A DNA stretch of 46,777 nucleotides from CANJXF01 sp043775015 (GTDB taxonomy: Bacteria > Verrucomicrobiota > Verrucomicrobiia > Limisphaerales > CANJXF01). This document shows, one piece after another, positions 17,854-26,253 of the stretch. Each line of letters begins with the position of its first letter. The stretch's first letter is position 1. The translations under genes and the position numbers were made by a program. The stretch lies in assembly GCA_043775015.1 (NCBI GenBank), contig JAYVSV010000176.1, positions 1-46,777 of the forward strand, read 5' to 3'. Below the pieces are notes generated by a model that saw only the letters and a list, made by a program, of their open reading frames with translations, was not told the DNA's origin and made no database searches.

Positions 17854-18048
17854 CTGAAGAATTTGAACAACCGAAAAGGACATTTCAAGCATGCTTTGAC
17901 ACAATCAAGTCACCCGAGTCATCGCATGATGTGCGTCGTGAATGCGCGTCCATCATTTACAATCGGAAGTAAAACAGGTGAAGATGCCGTCCCTTCGGAG
18001 AAACTAATATGCCGCAGGTGAATTAACCGCAGTAGAAAGAAAATAATC

Positions 18049-18174
18049 ATGGGCGATAAATCCCCGAAATCGAATCAGAAGAAAACTTCACAAAAACAAG
18101 CCGTTGCGAACAGCGCCAATCAGAAAAAAAATCAGGCCGCAGCCGCCAAGGCCGCCTCTGCCAAAAAACGGTAA
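18049..18174 (+). CDS. Small conserved Lys-rich protein, MGDKSPKS type (41 aa)
   Basis: This tiny gene encodes a 41-residue protein beginning MGDKSPKSNQKKTSQKQA and ending ASAKKR. The MGDKSPKS start followed by Lys/Gln-rich and then Ala-rich sequence resembles very short proteins that I recall from many unrelated bacteria, usually left as hypothetical or unannotated. It is highly basic and hydrophilic and probably disordered. It could bind nucleic acid or the ribosome, but no function is known to me. A purine-rich GAAAG stretch lies 8 bases before the ATG. It stands alone between a reverse-strand PQQ-protein gene and a forward beta-helix gene. Confidence 0.75.
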   Translation: MGDKSPKSNQKKTSQKQAVANSANQKKNQAAAAKAASAKKR

Positions 18175-18189
18175 TCATCCCAACTTCTA

Positions 18190-18284
18190 TCTTCCCTGGT
18201 CTAAACATCAGGGAAGACAGATCTGCTTTGGCGGAGAGCCACTCCCAATTTCCCGAACGTTAGAGCGTGTCTGAGAAACGCTCT
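18190..18284 (+). terminator. Two hairpins downstream of the small protein
   Basis: The first hairpin pairs TCTTCCCTG (18190-18198) with CAGGGAAGA (18209-18217) but lacks a U-tract. The second pairs AGAGCGT (18262-18268) with ACGCTCT (18278-18284), followed by TAGTTTT. Either could end the short transcript. The remaining bases to 18444 show nothing clear. Confidence 0.35.
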
Positions 18285-18444
18285 TAGTTTTCGATCCTAT
18301 CTCCAGTTATCCGTCCAATTCGAATGGACGCGTAAATGTATATCAGGTTCAGACTGCAAACACTTTTTCTGCAAACCCACGCGAATAATTCTCAACCCAT
18401 TTCAAGGCTGGAATTCGCCAGCCCAACCGTGCGAACGTCCTTTT

Positions 18445-20547
18445 ATGAAAACATTTTCTCCGCTGATGTTGAACGCGATGGTTGGTTTCGTTGCCGCCTT
18501 CACAGGATTTGAAAATTCAGCAGCGGGCGAGAAAATTTCTTCGCCGAAAGTCGGAACATTCATTGTCGCAACCAACGGAAACGATTCGTGGTCAGGCGAC
18601 ATCGACAGGCCAAACGGAAAGGGAAACAACGGCCCTTTCAAAACCGTCGGGCGCGCGCTGGAATCGGCGGCGAAATTAAAAAAGCAACAGGGTGGCAATT
18701 GGAAACAGCCGGTTTCAATTTTGGTTCGAGGCGGAATTCATTTTTTGAACGAGCCGCTGGTGATCACCGCAAAATTATCGGGCACCGAACAAACACCTTT
18801 GACCATCGCCGCGTATTCGGGAGAGCGACCGATTTTAAGCGCCGGCAAACCTATTTCCGATTGGAAAAAGATCACCGTTGAAGGGAAAGCACTTTGGTCC
18901 GGTCCGGTTCCGAAAGCGCGCGATGGCAACTGGTTTTTCCGCGAACTTTGGGTAAATGGAGAACGGCGTCAGCGGGCGCGCCATCCGAACAGTGGTTACT
19001 TCAAAATCGCCAGTCTGCCGGATGCGACATCCGAGTGGACGAAAGGACAATCGCGGTTTGTGTTTGCCGGAGAAGATTTGCACTCGTGGAAATCTGCCAA
19101 CCAGGGCGAAGCGGTCGTGATGACGCGCTGGGTGGAATCTCGCATGCCCATCACCAACATTGATGAGCAACAGAAAATTCTGAGCGCAAGCAAACGCAGC
19201 GTTTTTCAATTATCGGCGGATGATGTTTATTATGTGGAAGGAATTTTCGAGGCGCTGGATCAACCGGGAGAATGGTTTCTCGATCGTGAGCGAGGACTCG
19301 TTTACTACCTTCCTCTCCCGGGCGAATCTCTCGAAACATTTTCAGCCATTGCACCGAATCTGACCGAATGTTTGCGCCTCGAAGCAAAACCTGAATCGGG
19401 TGAATTTATTGAACACGTTCATTTTCGTGACCTGACTTTTTCGCACAACGAATGGTTTTTTCCTGGTCAGGCGAGCGCCGAATTTTTCGGCTTCAGTCAG
19501 GCGGCCATTGGAGTTCCCGGCGCGGTTCGCGCGGAAGGACTTCGCAACGCTTCGTTCGAGCGGTGCAGTTTTGTGAATCTTGGGAGCTATGCCCTGCAAT
19601 TAGGTCGCGGTTGCCAGAGCAATTCTGTTTCCGGCTGCACCTTTTTTGATCTCGGTGGTGGCGGAATCAAAATCGGCGAGACGACGATCCGCACGAACGT
19701 CCTCGAACAAACTCACCACAACACGATCACCGATTGCAGCGTGCATGACGGCGGCAAACTGTTTCAGAGCGCGGAAGGAATCTGGATTGGCCAATCATTT
19801 GCCAATCGTCTCGCGCACAATTCCATTTACGATTTTTTCTACACCGGAATTTCCATTGGCTGGACGTGGGGCTACAACGCCTCGTCGGCATCAAACAACT
19901 TGGTTGAATTCAATCACGTGCATCACATCGGCCAAAAAGCGAATGGCGATGGCCCCATTCTCAGTGACATGGGCGGCATCTACACATTGGGCGGCCAACC
20001 AGGCACGCTGATTCAAAATAATTTGTGGCACGATATTTTTGGGCTGAAATATGGAGGCTGGGCAATTTATTTCGACGAAGGGAGCACGGGAATTGTGGCG
20101 TCGAACAATGTCGCGTTTCGCACGACGCACGGCGGTTTCCACCAGCATTATGGAAAAGAAAATCTGGTTCGTAATAACGTGTTTGCCTTTGCTCAGAATC
20201 ACCAGTTGCAACGAACCCGGGCTGAGGAGCACACCTCCTTCACCTTCGATCGGAACATTGTTTACTTCGACCAAGGCAAGCTGCTGGAAGGCGATTGGAA
20301 GGGTGGAAAGTTTAACCAGGATTACAACGTCTATTTCGACATGCGAACCAACGCTTTGAATTTTCCGGGCGGTTGGGAGAAGTGGCGGGAGGGAGGGCAT
20401 GATCGCAATTCCGTGATAGCAGACCCGCATTTTGCAACGACGAATCTCGCGACATTTCGTTTGAAATCAGATTCGCCCGCGTTCGGTTTAGGATTTTGCC
20501 CTTTTGATTTGCGTCAGGTCGGCCCTCGGAAAGGCAAGGTGAAGTAA
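18445..20547 (+). CDS. Exported right-handed beta-helix protein
   Basis: The 700-residue protein has a short hydrophobic N-terminal segment (LMLNAMVGFVAAFTGF) likely to be a signal peptide. It is followed by FIVATNGNDSWSGDIDRPN and GPFKTVGRAL, the usual entry of polysaccharide-acting beta-helix proteins. The central and C-terminal parts hold many Asn/Gly-rich turns such as NSVSGCTFFDLGGGGIKIG, HNTITDCSVHDGG and GIVASNNVAFRTTHGG, typical of parallel beta-helix coils. Glycoside hydrolases with this layout (GH141/GH120-like) and polysaccharide lyases are the nearest comparisons. I cannot assign catalytic residues with confidence. It probably acts on polysaccharide outside the cytoplasm. Confidence 0.78.
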   Translation: MKTFSPLMLNAMVGFVAAFTGFENSAAGEKISSPKVGTFIVATNGNDSWSGDIDRPNGKGNNGPFKTVGRALESAAKLKKQQGGNWKQPVSILVRGGIHFLNEPLVITAKLSGTEQTPLTIAAYSGERPILSAGKPISDWKKITVEGKALWSGPVPKARDGNWFFRELWVNGERRQRARHPNSGYFKIASLPDATSEWTKGQSRFVFAGEDLHSWKSANQGEAVVMTRWVESRMPITNIDEQQKILSASKRSVFQLSADDVYYVEGIFEALDQPGEWFLDRERGLVYYLPLPGESLETFSAIAPNLTECLRLEAKPESGEFIEHVHFRDLTFSHNEWFFPGQASAEFFGFSQAAIGVPGAVRAEGLRNASFERCSFVNLGSYALQLGRGCQSNSVSGCTFFDLGGGGIKIGETTIRTNVLEQTHHNTITDCSVHDGGKLFQSAEGIWIGQSFANRLAHNSIYDFFYTGISIGWTWGYNASSASNNLVEFNHVHHIGQKANGDGPILSDMGGIYTLGGQPGTLIQNNLWHDIFGLKYGGWAIYFDEGSTGIVASNNVAFRTTHGGFHQHYGKENLVRNNVFAFAQNHQLQRTRAEEHTSFTFDRNIVYFDQGKLLEGDWKGGKFNQDYNVYFDMRTNALNFPGGWEKWREGGHDRNSVIADPHFATTNLATFRLKSDSPAFGLGFCPFDLRQVGPRKGKVK

Positions 20548-20642
20548 TTTCCCTTCCTGAAAACTTATCACAAATGGCCGCAGCAAAATTAAGAAGGACT
20601 TCGCGCTTGAGCTAACGAGAAGAGTGATTACAATTTGCGCCA

Positions 20643-22178
20643 ATGTCGCAAGGTTTACATTTATCGCAGAGGATGTCGCTCTCGCAGGTGCTGGCACCGC
20701 AACTGCAACAGTCGCTCGCTTTATTGCAAGCGCCGTCTCTCGAATTAAAAGCGCTGGTCGAACAGGAAATGCAGCAGAATCCTGTGCTTGAAGAAGTTGA
20801 CGCTCCGGAAATCGAGCAGGCCGAACGAGTCCAACAAGAGGGGGCAGCGGCCATTGATCGCAATGATCCGACGGAACCTCCAGCGGATGTCAATTTCGAT
20901 CCTGCGACGGAAAAGCCGAGCAACGAACCGGTTGATGATTTTCAGGCTGAATTCGAAAAATTAACCCAACTCGATCAGGAATGGCGCGATCATTTTTCTC
21001 AAACCAATTTACCGTCACGTTCCAACCCCGAGGCTGAAGAGAAGCGTCAGTTCATGTTCGATTCGCTGGTGGCAGCCACTTCTCTCCAGGAAACGTTGCT
21101 CGAACAGATGCGGGTTTCGAATATTACTCGCGAGCAATGGAGCATCGCCGAAATGATCATCGGCAATATCGACGATTACGGTTATTTAAATCCGAGTCCA
21201 ACTTCCAAACCCGCGCTGACGCCTCAACAAACGGTGGAAGCGCTTTCGTATTCCACGAATGTTCCAGTGGAAAAGCTCTCGGACGTCCTGCGAATCATTC
21301 AGACCTTCCATCCTCCGGGCGTCGGCGCTCGTGATTTGCGCGAATGCCTTTTGCTGCAACTCGAACGCTCCGATCGCAAGGACACTTTGGAATACAAGGT
21401 CATTGCTGATCACATGGATCTGCTGGGCAAACGCCGCTTTCCAGAGATCGCGCGCGCGCTTGATATTACCGTGGAAGATGCGCAGGAAATTGCGGCCAAC
21501 ATCGCCCACCTTGAACCGCGGCCAGGTCGCGACCTTTTACCGGATGATGACCGCTACATTTTGCCGGAAGTTTTTGTGCAAAAATCGGACGACGGTTATT
21601 CGGTCACTACGAACAACGAGCACGTTCCCCATTTACGGATCAGCAACACTTACAAAGATTTGATGGCACAAGCCAGCAGCTCAGGCGAAGTGCGCGATTA
21701 CATCCGCGAAAAAATTCGCGCCGGAAAATTTTTAATCAAGAGCTTGCACCAACGGCAGCAAACTATTTTGAACATCGCGAAGGAAATTGTTTTGCGACAG
21801 CGCGACTTCATGGAAAAAGGTGTTTCTGGATTAAAGCCGATGACGATGGCGCAAATTGCTGACGTGGTCGGAGTCCACGAAACCACGGTGAGCCGCGCAG
21901 TTTCGGCAAAATACATGGAAACGCCTCAGGGAATTTTTGAAATGAAATATTTTTTCACTTCGGGAATTCAAACTTCCGACGGCGTTGGCATGTCCAACAC
22001 CAGTGTTAAAGATATGATCGCCGATATGTTCCGCCAGGAAGACCCCGCGAAACCGTTGTCGGACCAGGAAATTGTTAAAATGCTCAGTGGCAAAGGAATC
22101 GTGATCGCGCGCCGAACAGTTGCAAAATATCGCGCCGAATTGAACATCCTTCCATCGAATCTCCGTCGCGTTTACTGA
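20643..22178 (+). CDS. rpoN: RNA polymerase sigma-54 factor
   Basis: RpoN directs RNA polymerase to -24/-12 promoters and needs AAA+ activators. The 511-residue protein shows region I (LSQRMSLSQVLAPQLQQSLALLQ-type Gln/Leu-rich start), an acidic region II, the core-binding domain, the HTH MTMAQIADVVGVHETTVSRAV and the RpoN box ARRTVAKYR (489-497). All parts are present, so it should be functional. No bacterial enhancer-binding protein is in this window. Candidate targets in the window are glnII and glnK-amt. Confidence 0.97.
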   Translation: MSQGLHLSQRMSLSQVLAPQLQQSLALLQAPSLELKALVEQEMQQNPVLEEVDAPEIEQAERVQQEGAAAIDRNDPTEPPADVNFDPATEKPSNEPVDDFQAEFEKLTQLDQEWRDHFSQTNLPSRSNPEAEEKRQFMFDSLVAATSLQETLLEQMRVSNITREQWSIAEMIIGNIDDYGYLNPSPTSKPALTPQQTVEALSYSTNVPVEKLSDVLRIIQTFHPPGVGARDLRECLLLQLERSDRKDTLEYKVIADHMDLLGKRRFPEIARALDITVEDAQEIAANIAHLEPRPGRDLLPDDDRYILPEVFVQKSDDGYSVTTNNEHVPHLRISNTYKDLMAQASSSGEVRDYIREKIRAGKFLIKSLHQRQQTILNIAKEIVLRQRDFMEKGVSGLKPMTMAQIADVVGVHETTVSRAVSAKYMETPQGIFEMKYFFTSGIQTSDGVGMSNTSVKDMIADMFRQEDPAKPLSDQEIVKMLSGKGIVIARRTVAKYRAELNILPSNLRRVY

Positions 22179-22190
22179 TTGAGTCGGAGA

Positions 22191-22757
22191 TTATTTTTTC
22201 AAAGCCGCTTTGGTTTCAGCCTGAAGTTCTTCGAGTTCCGGTTTTAGATCGGCTTTGTCCTCTTTGCTCATGCGGTCGATGAAAAGCACCCCGTTCAAAT
22301 GATCAGCTTCATGTTGGACGGCGCGAGCCAGAAGTCCGCCGCACTGGAAATGAACCGGTTCCCCTCGCCTGCCCAACGCGCGAACTTCGATCGATTCCGC
22401 CCGCGAAATGTCCGCATACATCTCGGGAAAACTTAAGCAACCTTCCGGCCCAGCCACCGGTTCAGTGAGCGGTTGAATTTCTGGATTAATCAGAACGAGA
22501 GGCATGAAGGCAGCGACCTCAGCGGTGGCGTTGTTGAGTTCCAAACGGGACGGTCGGTCGGTGATACCCCGCACATCAATGATCGCAAGCTGAAGCGCCT
22601 GGCCGATTTGCTGCGCGGCCAAACCAATTCCACGCGCCGCATACATCGTCTCGAACATGTCTTCGACCAGCTTTTGTATTTCCGGCGTAACCGTTTCAAT
22701 GCGCGCTCCTTTTTTGCGCAGCACCGGATGACCATATTTAATCACGGGTAAAATCAT
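22191..22757 (-). CDS. def: Peptide deformylase
   Basis: This enzyme removes the formyl group from the N-terminal Met of new proteins. All three metal-site motifs are present: GIGLAAQQIG (43-52), EGCLSFP (105-111, Cys ligand) and QHEADHLNG (148-156, two His ligands and catalytic Glu). Its 188 residues include a Lys/Glu-rich tail. It is last in an apparent parB-pfkB-def unit, 55 bases after the kinase gene. The usual fmt partner is not adjacent. Confidence 0.95.
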   Translation of the reverse strand: MILPVIKYGHPVLRKKGARIETVTPEIQKLVEDMFETMYAARGIGLAAQQIGQALQLAIIDVRGITDRPSRLELNNATAEVAAFMPLVLINPEIQPLTEPVAGPEGCLSFPEMYADISRAESIEVRALGRRGEPVHFQCGGLLARAVQHEADHLNGVLFIDRMSKEDKADLKPELEELQAETKAALKK

Positions 22758-22812
22758 TTTAATTCAAATTGCGAAGGTCCATTTGCAACAACGTGTTCAA
22801 TCCCCAGCCATG

Positions 22813-23940
22813 TTAAGCTTCTTTGCTCGGCCAATTTTGCATCATCTCCGCCAACTGGCGAATCGTTGGACTCTGTGCTGTTCGCACGTAGAACCCGCTG
22901 GTTGTCACGCCCGTCAGAACACTCATCGCGTTGTCGAAATCCAAAAGCTTTCCAAGACAAAATCCAGAATTGAAATGATCTCCCGCACCGGTGGTGATCA
23001 GCGGTTTTCCAACATACGGTCCCGTGATAATCTGTGCGTCTCCACTGCTAACGGCGACGGCATACGCGACCGGGTGAATGACCAACGTATCCAATTGCAA
23101 GGCAAGATTAATCTCGGAGGCGAGCGATAACAGTTCGTCCGGCGAATTTGCTTCCGCGCGCAACCCCATCACCTTCGCAATTTCAAAACCCTCCTTCTCG
23201 TTCAAGCCGAGAATCACGTCGAAATATTTTTGGAAACGTTTGATTAAATCCAGCGCCTGCAACATATCAGCTACCGTTCGTTTTTGTGGGTCGGCCAAAT
23301 CGAAAAAGATTTTCCGGCGCGGCCCGCTGAAACTTGGACAAAGTTCTACGAGCAACGATTCCCACAGATCGCTCATGTACGGAATCATCGTCCAGTTCAC
23401 AAAGCCGACCAGATCAGCTTCAGCAAATTTATTGGCGAACTTTTCGCGGCCAAAGCGCGACTGGATATTGTTCCAGGTCACCTCTTTGAGCTGGCTCATT
23501 TTTCCGAGCATCAACTTGGCATCATCAAACTCCAACGCATCGGTGTGGCCCGCCTCTGCGATCGTGTAAGCTTCCACTCGCAGCGCAAACTCGTCGAAAA
23601 TCGGGTGCATCGTTGGATAACCGAGCGTGCCCAAATAAGTCACCTTCACACCGAGACTCGCCATGGCGTTGGCCATGATCGGCCCATTGCCGCCCAGCTT
23701 GATTTGCTGTGTCGCCAATTCAATGTTCGTACTTTTTCCCGCTGCGGCGGCAATCCGTTCCGCAAACTGGCTCATCGTCGAGATGCGTTCAAAATGCTCC
23801 GCGTCATCCCGTCTGCCGACGACGTGAATGATTTCGTCAACAAACCCATCAATCCCTAAAAACGCGGTCAATTTTGCGGCAGCAGATTCTGCGGCCAATA
23901 ATTTTTCGGCGCACTCTTGGCGCAATTGAGGAGAATTCAT
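22813..23940 (-). CDS. PfkB-family sugar/nucleoside kinase
   Basis: The 375-residue kinase belongs to the ribokinase/PfkB fold. Landmarks are an early LGIDGFVDEI strand, the substrate-side IKLGGNGPIMANAMASLGV, an LGLNEKEG segment (the usual N-x-x-E) and the C-terminal signature TTGAGDHFNSGF near residue 320, whose Asp is the catalytic base. It phosphorylates a sugar, nucleoside or related alcohol, but the substrate is not readable. It lies 14 bases after parB and before def, probably in one transcript. Confidence 0.85.
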   Translation of the reverse strand: MNSPQLRQECAEKLLAAESAAAKLTAFLGIDGFVDEIIHVVGRRDDAEHFERISTMSQFAERIAAAAGKSTNIELATQQIKLGGNGPIMANAMASLGVKVTYLGTLGYPTMHPIFDEFALRVEAYTIAEAGHTDALEFDDAKLMLGKMSQLKEVTWNNIQSRFGREKFANKFAEADLVGFVNWTMIPYMSDLWESLLVELCPSFSGPRRKIFFDLADPQKRTVADMLQALDLIKRFQKYFDVILGLNEKEGFEIAKVMGLRAEANSPDELLSLASEINLALQLDTLVIHPVAYAVAVSSGDAQIITGPYVGKPLITTGAGDHFNSGFCLGKLLDFDNAMSVLTGVTTSGFYVRTAQSPTIRQLAEMMQNWPSKEA

Positions 23941-23954
23941 ATTTGAGAGGCGAA

Positions 23955-24851
23955 CTAATCCACTGAAATGCCGATGATTTTTAAAACGCGTTCCAGATCG
24001 TCGTCGCTGAAGAAACGAATATCGAGCGAACCCTTTCCCTGACGATAACGCAATTGCACTTTCGTTCCAAACCGCTCGCGCATTTTGTTTTCCAAATCGG
24101 CAATATGCGCATCACGAATCGGCGGTTTGCTGGTCGCCGTCGTGGCGGGAACGTTGCCCTTTTGCATCTGCGCCACGAGCTCCTCCGTTTGCCGGACGTT
24201 GAGCGATTTTTTGAGAATACATTCCGCAGCCAGCTTTTGTTCCGTGACGGTGAGCAGTCCAAGAATGACTTTGGCATGACCGACGGAGAGACGTCCGTCG
24301 CGCAAAAGATTCTGCAAATCGGGTGACAACTTGAGCAGACGCAACGCATTCGCGACGACCGTGCGGCTCTTTCCCACCTTGACCGCAGCTTCTTCCTGCT
24401 TGAGTTGAAATTGCCCGATCAATTGCGAGTAACCGAGCGCTTCCTCGATTGGATTGAGATTTTCACGCTGAAGATTTTCGATTAACGCGAGTTCGAGAAC
24501 CGAGCGGTCGTCGGCTTCGCGAACGATGATTGGAATTTCGGCAAGGCCGGCAATTTGCGCCGCGCGCCAACGACGTTCGCCGACGATGAGTTCAAAGCCG
24601 TTGCCGCTTTTGCGCACGATCAACGGCTGAATAATTCCCTGTTCTTTGATGGAATCAGCCAGTTCGCGGAGGGATTCTTCGGAAAAATCTTTGCGCGGTT
24701 GGAACGAACAGGGTGTGACCTGCTTGATGGCGACGCGCAGCACGCGCTCACGAGAATCCATCGCAACCGGAGCGACGGATACGTTCTGATTGCTGGGCGG
24801 ATTTCCGCCAAGCAGCGCGCCAAGACCCCGACCTAAAGCTGGTTTTGCCAT
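23955..24851 (-). CDS. parB: Chromosome partitioning protein ParB
   Basis: ParB is a CTP-switching clamp that loads at parS and, with ParA, segregates chromosomes. The 298-residue form from ATG 24851 starts MAKPALGRGLGALLGG, a typical ParA-stimulating N-terminus. It contains QPRKDF, the CTP-binding GERRWRA (91-97) and ENLQRENLNPIEEA (125-138), followed by the KVGKSRTVVANALRLLKL helix-turn-helix and a C-terminal dimer domain. A TTG two codons upstream is less likely. No parA gene and no parS (TGTTTCACGTGAAACA-like) was seen in the window, so its partner is elsewhere. Confidence 0.95.
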   Translation of the reverse strand: MAKPALGRGLGALLGGNPPSNQNVSVAPVAMDSRERVLRVAIKQVTPCSFQPRKDFSEESLRELADSIKEQGIIQPLIVRKSGNGFELIVGERRWRAAQIAGLAEIPIIVREADDRSVLELALIENLQRENLNPIEEALGYSQLIGQFQLKQEEAAVKVGKSRTVVANALRLLKLSPDLQNLLRDGRLSVGHAKVILGLLTVTEQKLAAECILKKSLNVRQTEELVAQMQKGNVPATTATSKPPIRDAHIADLENKMRERFGTKVQLRYRQGKGSLDIRFFSDDDLERVLKIIGISVD

Positions 24852-24954
24852 TTGCAAAGGATGGAGGCAAAGAACGCGGCGAAAAAGTAAAAAGTTCGCA
24901 CAGCCTGAACGGAGGGGTGTGATTAAAAGTGGGTGAGGCGCGCGACCCCTCGAA

Positions 24955-25072
24955 GGAGCGCCAGCTTTTAGCTGGCTTTACGCGAACTAAAACCCGCGAC
25001 GAACGAGCCACAGGCAAAGAGCGACACCGCTTGGAACGCGAACCCGCAAAGCCGGTCACAGACCGGCGCTCC
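24955..25072. repeat. REP/BIME-like element with inverted terminal hairpins
   Basis: The 118-base segment begins GGAGCGCC and ends GGCGCTCC, its exact reverse complement. Each end forms its own hairpin: GCCAGCT-TTT-AGCTGGC (24960-24976) and GCCGGTC-ACA-GACCGGC (25051-25067). The ends match over about 28 bases with changes mainly in the loop and compensating stem positions. This is the layout of paired REP sequences or a small non-autonomous element. It fills the gap between parB and the DUF309 gene. Confidence 0.6.
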
Positions 25073-25090
25073 GCTCCTGCAATCTAAAGA

Positions 25091-25561
25091 TTGAACTCAC
25101 AAATTTCTACGGACATCTTTTTGGGCGTGAGCAAAAAGAGCGCAAAAATCTCCGCATTGATTGAGCGACATCGCGGGAAAACTTTGGACCCGCATTACCT
25201 CGGATTTTTCGAACTTTTCAATGCAGAACTTTTCTACGAATCACACGACGTGCTGGAAGAACTTTGGCTGGCGGATCGTCAAGGCCCCAGCGGAAATTTC
25301 TACAAAGGTCTAATCCAATTGGCCGGCGCATTTGTGCATTTGCAGAAAAATCGGTTGCGTCCGTCCGCCGCGCTTTTCAAATTGGCGCGCGCGAATTTTG
25401 AGAAATATCCAGCGGAACATGAGCACTTGGACCTCGCAGGTTTGCTGGGAGTGATCGCGGATTGGCTAGCACGGCTCGAAGGAAAAGGTTTCAGCGAAAA
25501 TCCGCTGACGAATTCTGCCTCGCCAAAATTGGCGCTGCTCAACCGCGCCGACTCTGACTGA
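25091..25561 (+). CDS. DUF309 family protein
   Basis: The 156-residue protein shows the DUF309 core: FFELFNAELFYESHDVLEELW, then GPSGNFYKGLIQLAGAFVHLQ. The conserved Glu, His and Asp of the YESHDVLEELW helix are present. DUF309 proteins are small helical proteins of unknown function found widely in bacteria and archaea. No ATG fits; TTG 25091 is the longest start, and GTG 25127 (VSKKSAKIS) is an alternative. It is divergent from parB, with the repeat element between them. Confidence 0.8.
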   Translation: MNSQISTDIFLGVSKKSAKISALIERHRGKTLDPHYLGFFELFNAELFYESHDVLEELWLADRQGPSGNFYKGLIQLAGAFVHLQKNRLRPSAALFKLARANFEKYPAEHEHLDLAGLLGVIADWLARLEGKGFSENPLTNSASPKLALLNRADSD

Positions 25562-25591
25562 GAAAAGCCGGAGCCGTGCTTTTGAAAAAAA

Positions 25592-26146
25592 TTACTTGGC
25601 CGCTGGCATCATTCCAGTTTGCCGCGCGTAATTGAACAAACCTCCCGCATCGACGACCGGACGAACATCTCCGAGCGGCTTGAACAAATAAACTTTTCCA
25701 GTCGCTTGCACCGTGACGCTTGCTTTGTCCAAGTCAACCGTGACGACATCGCCGGTTTTCAAGACATCGCACAAACGGTCGGCGCATTCGCACGGATATA
25801 ATTCGCCGGTTGCGACACAGTTCCGAAAGAAAATGCGTGCGAAACTTTCCGCGAGAATGATCCTTGAATTAGCCGAACCGAGTGCGATCGGCGCATGTTC
25901 GCGCGAACTGCCGCACCCAAAATTTCTGCCTGCGACCACGATGGAATAATCGCTGTCGAGTTTGCCTTCTTTGACGAAACGGATCGGGTAAAGCGATTCG
26001 GGCAAACCAGCCAGCGCGAAGCTGCCGAGCTTTTCGTATTCTTCGGCAATCGTAGGAACGAGATTCAAATATTGGGCGGAAATAATTTGGTCGGTGTCGA
26101 TGTTGTCGCGCACCACGTAAACCGGACCTGTAAAAACAGATTGCAT
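25592..26146 (-). CDS. leuD: 3-isopropylmalate dehydratase small subunit
   Basis: LeuD pairs with LeuC to isomerise isopropylmalate in leucine synthesis. From ATG 26146 it has 184 residues and begins with the family start VYVVRDNIDTDQIISAQYL. It then shows GRNFGCGSSREHAPIAL, the swivel-domain signature, and ANSRIILAESFARIFFRNC. Upstream in-frame ATGs at 26194 and 26314 would add unrelated sequence and, for the latter, overlap the methyltransferase gene. LeuC is not in the window. A close relative such as a homoaconitase small subunit cannot be excluded. Confidence 0.88.
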   Translation of the reverse strand: MQSVFTGPVYVVRDNIDTDQIISAQYLNLVPTIAEEYEKLGSFALAGLPESLYPIRFVKEGKLDSDYSIVVAGRNFGCGSSREHAPIALGSANSRIILAESFARIFFRNCVATGELYPCECADRLCDVLKTGDVVTVDLDKASVTVQATGKVYLFKPLGDVRPVVDAGGLFNYARQTGMMPAAK

Positions 26147-26253
26147 GGAGAGAATTTGGACGGAGCGGGCGCAGTTTTCAATGAGATTTCTCATCGGACG
26201 AATTGTTACGAGCGGGCAACTATAATACCACCGGGCTTTCCCGCAAAATTCAG

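Noticed and set aside
24852..25090. parS site next to parB
   Set aside because: No TGTTTCACGTGAAACA-like 16-mer is present here or elsewhere in the window by eye. The palindromes here are GC-rich REP-type hairpins.
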